A DNA stretch of 64,000 bases from the NCBI RefSeq assembly GCF_017565405.1, contig NZ_JAGEKR010000016.1, positions 234,467 to 298,466 of the forward strand, written 5' to 3'. The position numbers and the translations under genes are program-made. A model generated the notes under the pieces. It was given only the letters and a program-made list of their open reading frames with translations. It had not been told where the DNA came from and searched no databases. Origin of the DNA: Allobranchiibius sp. CTAmp26 (GTDB lineage Bacteria > Actinomycetota > Actinomycetes > Actinomycetales > Dermatophilaceae). How positions within the stretch are numbered: position 1 is the first letter of the stretch; the number at the start of each line of letters is the position of its first letter. Below, piece by piece: positions 44,166 to 53,680 of this stretch.

Positions 44166-44851
44166 CCAACTGGACCGATTCGAGTGGAGTACAGATGAAT
44201 TCGCCGTACGGCGGTCACGCTGGTCTATCTATCCCAGCACCGTCGAGCCGCTACATCCTCCCGCAGTTCGAGGAGCGCACCTCCTACGGGATGAAGCGCT
44301 CGGACCCCTACAACAAGCTCTTCGAGGACCGCATCATCTTCCTCGGCGTGCAGGTCGACGACGCGTCGGCGGACGACATCATCGCCCAGCTGATCGTGCT
44401 GGAGAGCCAGGACCCCGACCGGGACATCCTGATGTACATCAACTCTCCCGGTGGCTCGTTCACCGCGCTGACCGCGATCTACGACACGATGCAGTACATC
44501 CGCCCCGACGTGCAGACGTTCGTGGTCGGACAGGCGGCCTCGGCCGCCGCCGTCCTGCTCGGCGCCGGTGCGGCCGGCAAGCGCTACGCCCTGCCGAACG
44601 CGCGGATCCTGATCCACCAGCCCGCGATGGAGGGCACCGGCGGCACGGCGTCCGACCTCGAGGTCACCGCGAACGAGATCTTCCGGATGCGCGAATGGCT
44701 GGAGGACACCTTGGCCTTCCACACCGGTGCGACCGCGGAGCAGATCCGCAAGGACATCGAGCGCGACAAGATCCTCACGTCGGCCCAGGCCAAGGAGTAC
44801 GGCCTGATCGACCAGGTGCTGACCAGCCGTAAGGCCTCCGTCCAGGACTGA
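44162..44851 (+). CDS. clpP2: ATP-dependent Clp protease proteolytic subunit 2
   Basis: Second ClpP subunit (229 residues), longer at the N-terminus than ClpP1 by about 35 residues ([10 protein letters not shown]...[16 protein letters not shown]), the actinobacterial ClpP2 pattern. Catalytic Ser in [12 protein letters not shown] and His in ILIHQPAME. Asp lies in [10 protein letters not shown]. Translation is coupled to clpP1, consistent with equal dosage of the two rings. A terminator separates it from the next small gene. Confidence 0.96.
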   Translation: MTNWTDSSGVQMNSPYGGHAGLSIPAPSSRYILPQFEERTSYGMKRSDPYNKLFEDRIIFLGVQVDDASADDIIAQLIVLESQDPDRDILMYINSPGGSFTALTAIYDTMQYIRPDVQTFVVGQAASAAAVLLGAGAAGKRYALPNARILIHQPAMEGTGGTASDLEVTANEIFRMREWLEDTLAFHTGATAEQIRKDIERDKILTSAQAKEYGLIDQVLTSRKASVQD

Positions 44852-44868
44852 CGCTTCACGGTCGTCCC

Positions 44869-44904
44869 GTACGCCGCTCACCCTCGCCGGGGTGGGCGGC
44901 GTAC
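44869..44904 (+). terminator. Terminator after clpP2
   Basis: GTACGCCGC-T-CACCC pairs with GGGTG-G-GCGGCGTAC, a 15-bp stem with one T-G wobble and a 6-nt loop, 17 nt past the clpP2 stop. Confidence 0.8.
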
Positions 44905-44921
44905 GTGCGTCTGGGGCGGCC

Positions 44922-44927
44922 TACCGT
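44922..44927 (+). promoter_or_regulatory. -10 box, leaderless promoter of the HVA1 gene
   Basis: TACCGT lies 6 nt before the ATG at 44934. Confidence 0.4.
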
Positions 44928-44933
44928 GGAGGG

Positions 44934-45146
44934 ATGAGCATCCGTCAAGGCAGCACGGTCAGCTGGAAGTGGGGCCAGGGCACCGCGGAGGGCACGGTCA
45001 CCGCGGTGCACCACGACACGGTCACCCGCACCATCAAGGGCAGCGAGATCACCCGCAACGGCAGCGATGACGACCCGGCGTACGAGATCGAGCAGGACGA
45101 CGGGACCACGGTGTTGAAGCTGCACAGCGAGGTCGAGCGGGCCTGA
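44934..45146 (+). CDS. HVA1/DUF2945 TUDOR-like small protein
   Basis: A 70-residue protein of the hypervirulence-associated TUDOR-domain family: [21 protein letters not shown], then [23 protein letters not shown]. The fold is a small beta barrel; the molecular role is unknown. It has its own leaderless promoter between clpP2 and clpX and no homologous neighbour. Related proteins occur widely in soil actinobacteria and proteobacteria. Confidence 0.8.
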   Translation: MSIRQGSTVSWKWGQGTAEGTVTAVHHDTVTRTIKGSEITRNGSDDDPAYEIEQDDGTTVLKLHSEVERA

Positions 45147-45306
45147 GGGGCACGTACGAGAGGCGTTGCGCCGACAGCGGACAGGCGTGACTTGTGCCGC
45201 GACACCGGGTTTCAATGACCTGGGCGGAAGTCGCCGACGGGTAGCGTCGGGACCTCGACACCCGTCGCACGTTGTTCCCTGTAGGACCGCCGGAAAGGAT
45301 CGCCAC

Positions 45307-46593
45307 GTGGCACGCATCGGAGAGGGCGGTGACCTGCTCAAGTGCTCGTTCTGCGGAAAGAGCCAGAAGCAGGTCAAGAAGCTGATCGCCGGTCCAGGGG
45401 TCTACATCTGCGACGAGTGCATCGATCTGTGCAACGAGATCATCGAGGAGGAGCTCGCCGAGACCTCCGAGGTGGGGCTGGACAAACTGCCCAAGCCGCG
45501 CGAGATCTTCGAGTTCCTGCAGCAGTACGTCGTGGGTCAGGACGCCGCCAAGCGTGCGCTGGCCGTCGCGGTCTACAACCACTACAAGCGCATCCAGGCC
45601 GCCGAGCAGACCACCAAGAAGGACGCAACGGCCGTCGAGATCGCCAAGTCCAACATCCTGCTGATCGGTCCGACCGGCTGCGGCAAGACCTATCTGGCGC
45701 AGACCCTCGCCCGGATGCTCAACGTGCCCTTCGCGATCGCCGACGCGACCGCGCTCACCGAGGCGGGATACGTCGGTGAGGACGTCGAGAACATCCTGCT
45801 GAAGCTGATCCAGGCCGCCGACTTCGATGTGAAGAAGGCCGAGACCGGCATCATCTACATCGACGAGATCGACAAGGTCGCGCGCAAGAGCGAGAACCCG
45901 TCGATCACCCGTGACGTCTCCGGTGAGGGTGTGCAGCAGGCGCTGCTGAAGATCCTGGAGGGTACGACGGCCAGCGTGCCGCCGCAGGGCGGGCGCAAGC
46001 ACCCGCACCAGGAGTTCATCCAGATCGACACGACCAACGTGCTCTTCATCGTCGGTGGCGCGTTCGCCGGGCTGGAGAAGATCATCGAGTCTCGCGCGGG
46101 CAAGCAGGGGCTCGGCTTCGGATCGGAACTGAAGCTCAACACCGGCCTGCTGGAGAGCTTCTCCGACGTCCTGCCGGAGGACCTGATGAAGTTCGGGTTG
46201 ATCCCGGAGTTCATCGGTCGACTTCCGGTCATCACCACGGTCGAGCCGCTGGACCGCGCCGGCTTGGTCTCGATCCTCACCGAGCCGCGCAACGCGCTGG
46301 TGCGTCAGTACGAGAAGATGTTCGAGATCGACGGCGTGGAGCTGGAATTCAGCGAGGACGCCATCGAGGCCGTTGCCGAGCAGGCGATGCTGCGCGGCAC
46401 CGGCGCCCGCGGGCTGCGCGCGATCCTCGAAGAGGTGTTGCTGCCGGTGATGTTCGACGTGCCGAGCGATGACGACATCGCCCGTGTCGTGATCACCCGC
46501 GAGGTCGTACTCGACAACGTCAACCCGACGATCGTGCGCCGCGAGGCCACCCCGCCGACCCGCAAGCGCGCGCCGCGCAAGGAATCCGCCTGA
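45307..46593 (+). CDS. clpX: ATP-dependent Clp protease ATP-binding subunit
   Basis: Hexameric AAA+ unfoldase that recognises tagged substrates and feeds ClpP1P2 (428 residues). N-terminal zinc domain with two Cys-X2-Cys pairs (CSFC and CDEC), Walker A GPTGCGKT, Walker [19 protein letters not shown] and GFGSE before the IGF-type ClpP-binding region LGFGSEL, and sensor residues in [12 protein letters not shown] start with GGAAAGG upstream. It forms the classical tig-clpP1-clpP2-clpX cluster, here with a small gene inserted. Confidence 0.97.
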   Translation: MARIGEGGDLLKCSFCGKSQKQVKKLIAGPGVYICDECIDLCNEIIEEELAETSEVGLDKLPKPREIFEFLQQYVVGQDAAKRALAVAVYNHYKRIQAAEQTTKKDATAVEIAKSNILLIGPTGCGKTYLAQTLARMLNVPFAIADATALTEAGYVGEDVENILLKLIQAADFDVKKAETGIIYIDEIDKVARKSENPSITRDVSGEGVQQALLKILEGTTASVPPQGGRKHPHQEFIQIDTTNVLFIVGGAFAGLEKIIESRAGKQGLGFGSELKLNTGLLESFSDVLPEDLMKFGLIPEFIGRLPVITTVEPLDRAGLVSILTEPRNALVRQYEKMFEIDGVELEFSEDAIEAVAEQAMLRGTGARGLRAILEEVLLPVMFDVPSDDDIARVVITREVVLDNVNPTIVRREATPPTRKRAPRKESA

Positions 46594-46607
46594 TCCGATC
46601 CACCGTC

Positions 46608-46647
46608 ACGAAGGCCCCGCAGCACTCCGGTGCGACGGGGCCTTCGT
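46608..46647. terminator. Bidirectional terminator after clpX
   Basis: ACGAAGGCCCCG and CGGGGCCTTCGT form a perfect 12-bp stem around an inner GCACTCCGGTGC hairpin. It separates the convergent clpX and MoxR operon. Confidence 0.8.
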
Positions 46648-46667
46648 CGTCCCCGTACGTCGCCCGC

Positions 46668-47216
46668 TCACCCGTCGACGTCGGTCCGGGTCAGCTCCCG
46701 GCGTAGCCACAGGAGCACACCCACGAGCAGGAGCAGTGCGATCACCGTGAAGACGCCCGTCGGGGCGAGCCGCTGCGTGCTCCAGGCCAGCGCCGCACAC
46801 CAGGTCAGTGCCGTGAGGGCGCCCACCACCGCGATCCGCGCACCCCATCGGGCCGCCACCGCGCGCCCGACCGGCGCCCCTGGATGTCCGTGGGCCACCA
46901 GGGCCAGACAGCCGTGGTTCGCCAGGAGCGCCCACGCGACGACGAGGGTGTATCCGTCGACACCGCGTGTGCCGGCCCAGACCCACCCCAACGCGGTGAC
47001 CGCCGTCAGCAGGTTGGCTCCGACCCCGGTGGCGTCGAGCAGCACCAGGGCAACGGCCACGGCGAAGAGCACGATCTCCAGTGCGTTGACATCACCCGCC
47101 ACCGGGATCATCACCTGCACGAGGACCGCGCTCAGCACCGCCGCGAGCAGCAGGAGCAGCCGATGCGGATGTAGTTCGAGGATGCTCGCGGAGTCGACGC
47201 GTCGTACGGCGGTCAT
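46668..47216 (-). CDS. Polytopic membrane protein, last gene of the MoxR operon
   Basis: A 182-residue protein with about five hydrophobic segments (LLLLLAAVLSAVLVQVMIPV, IVLFAVAVALVLL, LLTAVTALGWVWAG, VVGALTALTWCAAL, VFTVIALLLLVGVLLWL) and a basic C-terminus. No family recognised. The start overlaps the DUF58 gene stop (ATGA), so it is translated with it. In similar operons the last membrane protein is a transglutaminase-like or vWA partner, but no such motif is present here. Confidence 0.7.
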   Translation of the reverse strand: MTAVRRVDSASILELHPHRLLLLLAAVLSAVLVQVMIPVAGDVNALEIVLFAVAVALVLLDATGVGANLLTAVTALGWVWAGTRGVDGYTLVVAWALLANHGCLALVAHGHPGAPVGRAVAARWGARIAVVGALTALTWCAALAWSTQRLAPTGVFTVIALLLLVGVLLWLRRELTRTDVDG

Positions 47217-48475
47217 CGGGCCCGGCTCCCCACCCCGGCGGCACCCATCCGGCGCAGCACCGGATCCAGCGAACCCGGCCCGCGCCATGGCACCACAGCC
47301 AGACCGTGCGCCTGCAGCCGATGGATGCGCACCTGGCGCTGCAGCATGCTGAGCCGTTGCGCGGCGTCCCCGGATGCGGTGACTCCGCTGGTCGGCAGCG
47401 AGTCCACCAACACGGTCGGCAGGCCGCGCTGGGCCGCCTCGGCGGCGAGCGTGGTGGCCGCGGTGCCGACCAGCGGAGTCACCACGACGACGAGCGTGCC
47501 CCGCGACGCGTGGATCCGGTTGCGGGCGCCCGCACCGGCGCCGAGTGCGCCGGCTCGCACCCCGGACAGCTCGTGCAGGATCCGACGCAGCTGCCCCGAA
47601 CCGCCCCTGCTGCGTACGCGTTCGGGTCGCACGCTGCTGAGGACCTGCAGGCCGACGCGTTCGCCGCGCTGGAGCAGGTGCGCCGCCATGGCGGCACACG
47701 ACCGGACCCCGATGTCGAGCGACGTCTCGGCGTGCGTCGCCGGGTCGCCGTACTCGTCCTCGGCGTCCAGCACCAGGAGGATCTCGCTGTCCAGCTCGGC
47801 GTACGTGGTGCGCACGTGCAGCTGCCCGGTCCGCGCCGAGATCGGCCAGTGGATCCGGCGCAGTCGATCGCCGTTCTGGAAGATCCGGATGTCGGCGAAC
47901 TCCGAACCGTCGCCGCGGCGCAGACTGCGGTTCTGGCCGACCAGTCCCGCGGGGCGGGGCGCGCCGCCGGTGGCGGTGAACGCCGGAATGCCGGGGGTGA
48001 CCTGGACGCGGCTCGGTCGGAACGACAGCGGACCCACGCGGTAGCCCGACCACGCGCTGAACGCGACGCAACTGCCGGAGCCGACCTCGGCGGGTCCCCA
48101 GCGCCGGGCGGCCCACGTCATCGACAGCTCGGCGGTGTCGCCGGACGGTATGGCGCGCAGCAGGCCGGACGCCGGGTCGGTGTCGACGTGCACGGTGGAC
48201 GAGGTCGTGGCGTCGACGATCTCGGCGCCGTCCAGACCGGTGAGGCGAAGGGACCACGTCTGGCTCGCCTCCTCATGGGTACGCGGCACCGTCGACGCCT
48301 CGGTCACGCGCGGCCGCCCTTCCGGGCGGGTCAGCAGCGACCAGATGGAGATGATCAGCAGGGGAGCGGCCAGGACGACCAGACCGGCGTTCTGCGACAG
48401 GACCGCGACGACGAGCAGGCCCGCCGCCAGCGCAGTCGCGGTGAGCAGAGCCGGAGTGGGGCGCCAGCTGTTCAC
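47213..48475 (-). CDS. DUF58 domain protein (MoxR partner)
   Basis: A 420-residue protein with two hydrophobic segments near residues 10-45 and the DUF58 signature around DGSEFADIRIFQNGDRLRRIHWPISARTGQL, followed by a vWA-like domain with ILLVLDAEDEYG. DUF58 proteins accompany MoxR ATPases and are thought to help assemble or protect envelope proteins; no substrate is known. The GTG at 48475 was chosen because it starts just after the moxR stop (7-nt gap) and precedes the first helix. Confidence 0.85.
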   Translation of the reverse strand: MNSWRPTPALLTATALAAGLLVVAVLSQNAGLVVLAAPLLIISIWSLLTRPEGRPRVTEASTVPRTHEEASQTWSLRLTGLDGAEIVDATTSSTVHVDTDPASGLLRAIPSGDTAELSMTWAARRWGPAEVGSGSCVAFSAWSGYRVGPLSFRPSRVQVTPGIPAFTATGGAPRPAGLVGQNRSLRRGDGSEFADIRIFQNGDRLRRIHWPISARTGQLHVRTTYAELDSEILLVLDAEDEYGDPATHAETSLDIGVRSCAAMAAHLLQRGERVGLQVLSSVRPERVRSRGGSGQLRRILHELSGVRAGALGAGAGARNRIHASRGTLVVVVTPLVGTAATTLAAEAAQRGLPTVLVDSLPTSGVTASGDAAQRLSMLQRQVRIHRLQAHGLAVVPWRGPGSLDPVLRRMGAAGVGSRAR

Positions 48476-48482
48476 GGGATGG

Positions 48483-49454
48483 TCACGACCGCACCCGGGA
48501 GGAGGGAGCGGCAACGGTCTGCAGCAACTCCCGGACGACGTCGACACCGGACACGGAGGTCATCCACAGCTCGGGCAGGACGCTGACCCGATGCGCGAGC
48601 ACGGCGGTCGCGACGCTCTTGACGTCCTCCGGCGTGACGAAGTCCCGGCCGCGGACGACGGCCACCGCACGGGCGAGGAGGACCAGCGCGAGCGAGCCGC
48701 GCGGGGAGGCCCCCAGCGCCAACTGGCCGTGGGAGCGGGTGGCCGTCGCGAGACGCACGCAGTACTGGGTGACGGAGGGGTCCACGCGCACCTGCTCGAC
48801 GGCGTCCTGCATCGCGATCAGCTCGGCCGCGTCGACGACCGGGGAGAGGGTGATGGCCTCCTCGCGGCGCGCCATCCGGCGTTCGAGGACATCGATCTCC
48901 TCGGCCTCGTCGGGGTAGCCGAAGGCGATGCGGCTGAGGAAGCGGTCGAGCTGGGCCTCGGGCAACGGGTAGGTGCCCTCGTACTCGACCGGATTGGCGG
49001 TCGCCATGACGTGGAACGGCCGGGGCAGCGCGAAGGTCTGGCCTTCGATGGTGACCTGCCGCTCCTGCATCGCCTCCAGCAGCGCGGCCTGCGTCTTGGG
49101 CGGCGTCCGGTTGATCTCGTCCGCGAGCAGCAGGCCGGTGAACACCGGCCCTTCCCGGAAGACGAACTCCGCGCGTCCCTGGTCGTAGACGAACGACCCG
49201 GTCAGGTCCGAGGGGAGCAGGTCCGGGGTGAACTGGGCGCGTGCGAAGGACAGCCCCAGCGACTGCGCGAACGACCGTGCGGCCAGGGTCTTGCCGAGGC
49301 CGGGATTGTCCTCGATGAGGACGTGCCCGCCGGCCAGGATCGTGGCCAGGACCACCTCCAGCTGCTTGCGTTTGCCGATCACGGCGAGCTCGACCTGGTC
49401 CAGCACCTCCCCGGCCCTGCGGGTGGCGTCGGAGGGGGTCATCGGTGCGGTCAT
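48483..49454 (-). CDS. MoxR-family AAA+ ATPase
   Basis: A 323-residue chaperone-like ATPase: Walker A EDNPGLGKT, Walker B LLADEINRTPPKTQAALLEAMQE, sensor MATANPVEYEGTYPLPEAQLDRF, and a C-terminal lid ending in HRVSVLPELW. MoxR enzymes use ATP to insert cofactors or mature membrane complexes together with DUF58/vWA proteins. ATG overlaps the upstream gene's stop by 4 nt. It is central in the five-gene operon 46668-50670. Confidence 0.93.
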   Translation of the reverse strand: MTAPMTPSDATRRAGEVLDQVELAVIGKRKQLEVVLATILAGGHVLIEDNPGLGKTLAARSFAQSLGLSFARAQFTPDLLPSDLTGSFVYDQGRAEFVFREGPVFTGLLLADEINRTPPKTQAALLEAMQERQVTIEGQTFALPRPFHVMATANPVEYEGTYPLPEAQLDRFLSRIAFGYPDEAEEIDVLERRMARREEAITLSPVVDAAELIAMQDAVEQVRVDPSVTQYCVRLATATRSHGQLALGASPRGSLALVLLARAVAVVRGRDFVTPEDVKSVATAVLAHRVSVLPELWMTSVSGVDVVRELLQTVAAPSSRVRS

Positions 49455-49942
49455 AGCTCCTCGATCGATGTGACGATGTGGTCCAGATCCGCCGTGCCGA
49501 GCCGCGGGGCGGGGTCGCTTCGCAGATAGCGCTCCAGCGGTGGGGGCAGTGTCTCGAGCGCCGGGAGTCCCCGCAGCGGGCGCTGATCGAGACGGTCCTG
49601 CACCAGTCGGCGTACGGCGTCCTGCAACGCAGCGGGCGCCGCGGGTGAGGTGCGGCGGCCACGGGTCGTCGCCTCGTCACACAGTCGGCGCAGATAGCTC
49701 GCGGCGGGGTCGCCTCGTGTGTAGTGCGCGGGGTACTCCTCCGGCTCGGTCCATCGGACGGCGGACGCTGCTGCGCCCGCGTCGGTCGCGAACCACCACA
49801 CCGCGCATCCCGCGAGGACGCCGGCGACGAGCGGCAGAGGGGCGACGTCGTCGTTGCTCAGCTTCACGCCGACGACCACGACCGCGACGACCACCGCGGC
49901 GAAGAGTAGACGTGTCGCCCAACGACCCCTCGTGACGATCAC
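49451..49942 (-). CDS. Small membrane protein of the MoxR operon
   Basis: A 163-residue protein with two N-terminal hydrophobic segments (LLFAAVVVAVVVVGV and LPLVAGVLAGCAVWWF), then a soluble Arg/Asp-rich domain with RRLVQDRLDQRPLRGLP. No family recognised. GTG start overlapping the DUF4129 gene stop (4 nt); its own stop overlaps the moxR ATG. It is therefore made in fixed ratio with both. Confidence 0.72.
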   Translation of the reverse strand: MIVTRGRWATRLLFAAVVVAVVVVGVKLSNDDVAPLPLVAGVLAGCAVWWFATDAGAAASAVRWTEPEEYPAHYTRGDPAASYLRRLCDEATTRGRRTSPAAPAALQDAVRRLVQDRLDQRPLRGLPALETLPPPLERYLRSDPAPRLGTADLDHIVTSIEEL

Positions 49943-50670
49943 CGGAGTACCCCTTCGCGGGTCGGGTCGTCTCGCTGCGGTGCCAGCGCGCTGAGGCACC
50001 GGGTGGCCTCGGCGCGGTCGGCCTCGGTCATCGGATGGTCGCTGAACCGGGCTTCGCGGTAGAGGTCGGCCAGGCGCAGGATCCACCGCCCGGGCACTGC
50101 CATCTCGTCCAGGACCCGAATCGTCAGTTCCGCCGACGTCTCACTGCGGCGCGGCGCCACCCCGGCGTCGGCGGCGATGCCCTCCAAGCGCACCCAGGCC
50201 GCAATGATGCCGGCCCGCGGCGACCCCTCCTGGACCGCGCGCAGCAGATCCGGAAGGGACTCGGTCAGGACCTCCGACGAGGCGGACCCGACGACCGGGC
50301 GGCCTTCGCCACGTCGTGCCCGCAGCTCGCGGCGGCGCTGCAGCGCCGCCGCGATGGGGTCGGCTGCCAGGACGAGACCGGCGATGACCAGCACGAGGAA
50401 GAGCACGACGAGGAGCACGCCGAGCACTGCCAGCAGCGTGAGTCCGGCGTTCCCGGGCAACCGCTGCCCGGTCGGCGCCGAGGACCGCGACGTCGTGGCG
50501 GGCGTGGGGAGGGGCGTCGCCGAGGGCGGCACCGGCGTCCGCGCGGAGCTGTGCACGATCGCGGGACGACGTGTCGTCGCAGCCAGCAGCGAGATCACGA
50601 GCACCGCGGCGCCCACCGCGATCAGGAGCACCCGTCGCTGCAGGTTCGTCGCGCGTCCCCCGCTGACCAT
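49939..50670 (-). CDS. DUF4129 domain protein, first gene of the MoxR operon
   Basis: A 243-residue membrane protein: one hydrophobic helix near residues 15-35, a Pro/Ser/Thr-rich extracellular linker, a second helix around residues 80-105, then a cytoplasmic DUF4129 domain with the EGSPRAGIIAAWVRLEGIAADAG and DLYREARFSDHPMTEADRAEA segments. DUF4129 proteins are linked to MoxR/transglutaminase systems. The ATG at 50670 was preferred to upstream starts, which would cover the dyad element. Confidence 0.82.
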   Translation of the reverse strand: MVSGGRATNLQRRVLLIAVGAAVLVISLLAATTRRPAIVHSSARTPVPPSATPLPTPATTSRSSAPTGQRLPGNAGLTLLAVLGVLLVVLFLVLVIAGLVLAADPIAAALQRRRELRARRGEGRPVVGSASSEVLTESLPDLLRAVQEGSPRAGIIAAWVRLEGIAADAGVAPRRSETSAELTIRVLDEMAVPGRWILRLADLYREARFSDHPMTEADRAEATRCLSALAPQRDDPTREGVLR

Positions 50671-50711
50671 GCCGCGACTGTAATCCGCTTCACCCGTGCC
50701 ACCCCGGCGAC

Positions 50712-50753
50712 TGTCCGCATTTCCGTGCGGACGGGCGCACGAAACCGCGGACA
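50712..50753. repeat. Dyad element downstream of valS
   Basis: TGTCCGC-N5-CGTGCG-N6-CGCACG-N5-GCGGACA, a nested A-B-B'-A' hairpin of 42 nt lying between the valS stop and the MoxR operon start. Together with the element at 53475-53584 it brackets valS. Confidence 0.65.
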
Positions 50754-50773
50754 ACCGGCGCGCGGGTGACGGG

Positions 50774-53413
50774 TCAGGCGCCGCGCGGGGGAGGCGGCAC
50801 CAGCTCGACGTCTTGTACGGCGAGGGCCGGCCCGTCGGCGTACGTCATGCCGGTCACCTTGCCGGCTGCGCGCAGGTCGTCCTCACCGGCGCGGATGAGC
50901 TCCTGCACGTCGGCGGGCGCGGTCAGGGTCATCGAGGTGACCTGGGCGCGCATGCCGAGCTTCGCGTCCGACTTGGCCTTGCGGATGCCGGCCAGGGCGT
51001 CGCCCACCACCCGCAGTGCACGCGAATCGCCCTCAGCGGCACCGCATTCGGCGACGGTCGGCCACGACGCGCGGTGCACCGAGCCCTCCTGCCACCACGA
51101 CCACACCTCTTCGGTGGCGTAGGGCAGGAACGGTGCGAAGAGCCGCAGCAGCACCGACAGCGCGACCCGCAGGGCCGCGCGGGCACTGGCCGCACCCTCG
51201 TCCCCCTGCGCGCCGTACGCCCGGTCCTTGATCAGCTCGATGTAGTCGTCACAGAAGGTCCAGAAGAAGCTCTCGGTGATCTCCAGCGACCGCGTGTAGT
51301 CGAAGCTCTCCCACCCGCGGGTCGCGGTCTCGACGACGTCGCGCAGGCCGGCCAGCATCGCGCGGTCGAGCGGATGCGTCACCGCGGCCGGATCGCCGTC
51401 GGACTCGCCGATGGTAAGCGCGAGCTTGCTGGCGTTCAGCAGCTTCATCGCGAGGCGCCGGCCCACCTTCATCTGCCCGGTGTCGTACGCCGAGTCGGCA
51501 CCCATCCGCGCGGACGCGGCCCAGTAGCGCACCGCGTCGGCACCGAACTGCAGCACGACGTCGAGCGGAGTCTCGGCATTGCCCTTGGACTTGGACATCT
51601 TCTTGCGGTCCGGGTCGAGGATCCAGCCGTTGATCGCCGCGCCGCGCCAGGGCGCCTCGCCGTGCTCGTAGTGGCTGCGCACCACCGAGGAGAAGAGCCA
51701 GGTGCGGATGATGTCGTGTCCCTGCGGGCGCAGGTCCATCGGGAAGATCGCGTCGAAGAGGGCCGGGTCGTTGCGCGACTCCGGGTCGCTCGTGACGGGC
51801 CACCCGGCCGCGATCTGCGGGGTGAGCGACGAGGTCGCCCACGTGTCCATGATGTCCGGGTCTGCGGCGAAACCACCTGGCACGCCGCGCTGTTCGGCGG
51901 AGTAACCCGATGGCGCGTCGACCTGGGGGTCCAGCGGCAGCTGGCTCTCGTCGGCGGCGATCGGGCGCGTGTGGTCGACCTCGCCGTCCGCGTCGATCGG
52001 GTACCAGATCGGGAACGGCACCCCGAAGAACCGCTGCCGGCTGATCAGCCAGTCGCCGTTCAGGCCCTCGACCCAGTTGGTATAGCGGCTGCGCATGAAG
52101 CCCGGGTGGAAGTCGATCTCGCCGCCGCGGGCCACCAGCTCCTTGCGCAGCTCCTCGCTGCGGCCGCCGTTGCGGATGTACCACTGGCGACTGGTCACGA
52201 TCTCCAGCGGCTTGTCGCCCTTCTCGAAGAAGTTCGCCTTGCGCTGGGTGTTCTTCGGCTCGCCGTCGAGGTCGCCGCTCGCCACCAGCGCGTCGACCAC
52301 GGCCTTGCGCGCGGAGAAGACCGTCTTGGTGGCGAGTTCGTCGGCGTACAGCGTCTCGCCCGGGCCGCCCGCGATCCACTCCGGCGTCTCGCCCTGGATG
52401 CGGCCGTTACGGGTGATGACGGAGCGGATCGGCAGCTCCAGCTCGCGCCACCACACCACGTCGGTGAGGTCGCCGAAGGTGCAGCACATCGCGATGCCGG
52501 CGCCCTTGTCCGGCTCAGCGGCGGGGTGTGCCAGCACGGGAATCTCGACGCCGAAGAGCGGTGAGGTGACCGTCGTACCGAACAGGCCGGCGTAACGCTC
52601 GTCGTCCGGGTGGGCGATGAGCGCGACCACGGCGGGCAGCAGCTCCGGGCGGGTCGTCTCGACGTAGACCGGGTCGGAACCGTTGCGGTGAAAAGCGATC
52701 CGGTGGTACGCGCCGGGGTAGTCGCGCGCCTCGACCTCGGCCTGCGCGACCGCGGACTGGAACGTGACGTCCCACAGTCCCGGAGCCTCGGCCTGGTAGG
52801 CCTCGCCGCGGGCGAGGTTGCGCAGGAACGCCTGCTGCGCGACGGCGCGCGAGCGGTCGTCGATGGTGCGGTAGGAGTGCTGCCAGTCGATGGAGACCCC
52901 GAGCGTGCGGAAGAGCTGCTCGAACGACTCCTCGTCGCGTGCGGTGAGCTCCTCGCACAGCGGGATGAAGTTCGCGCGGCTGATCGGCACCTGGTCGGCG
53001 GCCTTCACCGACTTGCCCTCGGCACCCTGCAACGGGGGCACGAAATCGGCGTCGTACGCCGCAGTGTGGTCCCCACGCACGCCGTAGTAGTTCTGCACGC
53101 GACGCTCGGTCGGCAGACCGTTGTCGTCCCAGCCGATCGGATAGAACACCTCACGACCGCGCATCCGCTGGTAGCGGGCCATGCAGTCGGTGTGGGTGTA
53201 GCCGAAGACGTGCCCCACGTGCAGGCTGCCGCTGGCGGTCGGCGGCGGGGTGTCGATGGAGTAGACCTGCTCGCGCGGCAGGGTCAGCGCGCGCTCACGG
53301 TCGAATGCGTACGTCTGCTCCCGCGCCCATACCGCGCCCCACCGCTCCTCGAGGCCGTCGACCGTCGGCCGGTCGGGGACGGAGGAGACGAGTGCAGGGG
53401 GGCGTTCGGTCAT
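50774..53413 (-). CDS. valS: Valyl-tRNA synthetase
   Basis: Charges tRNA-Val (879 residues). Class Ia motifs: HIGH equivalent SGSLHVGHVF, KMSKS as KKMSKSKGN, editing domain from about residue 230 with the Thr-rich ETTRPELL, and the anticodon-binding helices at the C-terminus. This is the shorter actinobacterial form, ending without an obvious long coiled-coil tRNA arm. No T-box precedes it; instead the upstream region holds two hairpin repeats. Confidence 0.96.
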   Translation of the reverse strand: MTERPPALVSSVPDRPTVDGLEERWGAVWAREQTYAFDRERALTLPREQVYSIDTPPPTASGSLHVGHVFGYTHTDCMARYQRMRGREVFYPIGWDDNGLPTERRVQNYYGVRGDHTAAYDADFVPPLQGAEGKSVKAADQVPISRANFIPLCEELTARDEESFEQLFRTLGVSIDWQHSYRTIDDRSRAVAQQAFLRNLARGEAYQAEAPGLWDVTFQSAVAQAEVEARDYPGAYHRIAFHRNGSDPVYVETTRPELLPAVVALIAHPDDERYAGLFGTTVTSPLFGVEIPVLAHPAAEPDKGAGIAMCCTFGDLTDVVWWRELELPIRSVITRNGRIQGETPEWIAGGPGETLYADELATKTVFSARKAVVDALVASGDLDGEPKNTQRKANFFEKGDKPLEIVTSRQWYIRNGGRSEELRKELVARGGEIDFHPGFMRSRYTNWVEGLNGDWLISRQRFFGVPFPIWYPIDADGEVDHTRPIAADESQLPLDPQVDAPSGYSAEQRGVPGGFAADPDIMDTWATSSLTPQIAAGWPVTSDPESRNDPALFDAIFPMDLRPQGHDIIRTWLFSSVVRSHYEHGEAPWRGAAINGWILDPDRKKMSKSKGNAETPLDVVLQFGADAVRYWAASARMGADSAYDTGQMKVGRRLAMKLLNASKLALTIGESDGDPAAVTHPLDRAMLAGLRDVVETATRGWESFDYTRSLEITESFFWTFCDDYIELIKDRAYGAQGDEGAASARAALRVALSVLLRLFAPFLPYATEEVWSWWQEGSVHRASWPTVAECGAAEGDSRALRVVGDALAGIRKAKSDAKLGMRAQVTSMTLTAPADVQELIRAGEDDLRAAGKVTGMTYADGPALAVQDVELVPPPPRGA

Positions 53414-53474
53414 GGCCGCAATGATCCCAGACGGACGCGGACGCCTTCACCGGGGTTTTCGGCGGCCGTCGCGC

Positions 53475-53584
53475 GGTTGTCAGCGGAGAAGTGATGCGGG
53501 CGCCAGTAATCCGCTGACAACCGGTCGCGCCGCGGAGTGATTGTCAGCGGAGAAGTGCCGCAGGCGCCAGAGATCCGCTGACAA
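53475..53584. repeat. Tandem hairpin repeat upstream of valS
   Basis: Two units 64 bp apart, each starting TTGTCAGCGGAGAAGTG, with a central GCRGGCGCCAG and ending ATCCGCTGACAAC. The first stem is 13 bp (53475-53487 with 53510-53522), the second 11 bp (53541-53551 with 53574-53584). The segment lies in the divergent region between valS and the Tdi1-like gene. Confidence 0.85.
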
Positions 53585-53680
53585 CCGCCGGAGCGACCCT
53601 TGCGACAGCACCGCCCCCCGCACCCGGATCGACTACCGTCGGTCGACGTACCCGCCGCACCCCTGAGGAGAGAACGCGCC

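Noticed and set aside
53414..53680. T-box or riboswitch controlling valS
   Set aside because: No GGTGGTACCGCG-like segment on the minus strand and no valine specifier hairpin; the region is two copies of one hairpin repeat.
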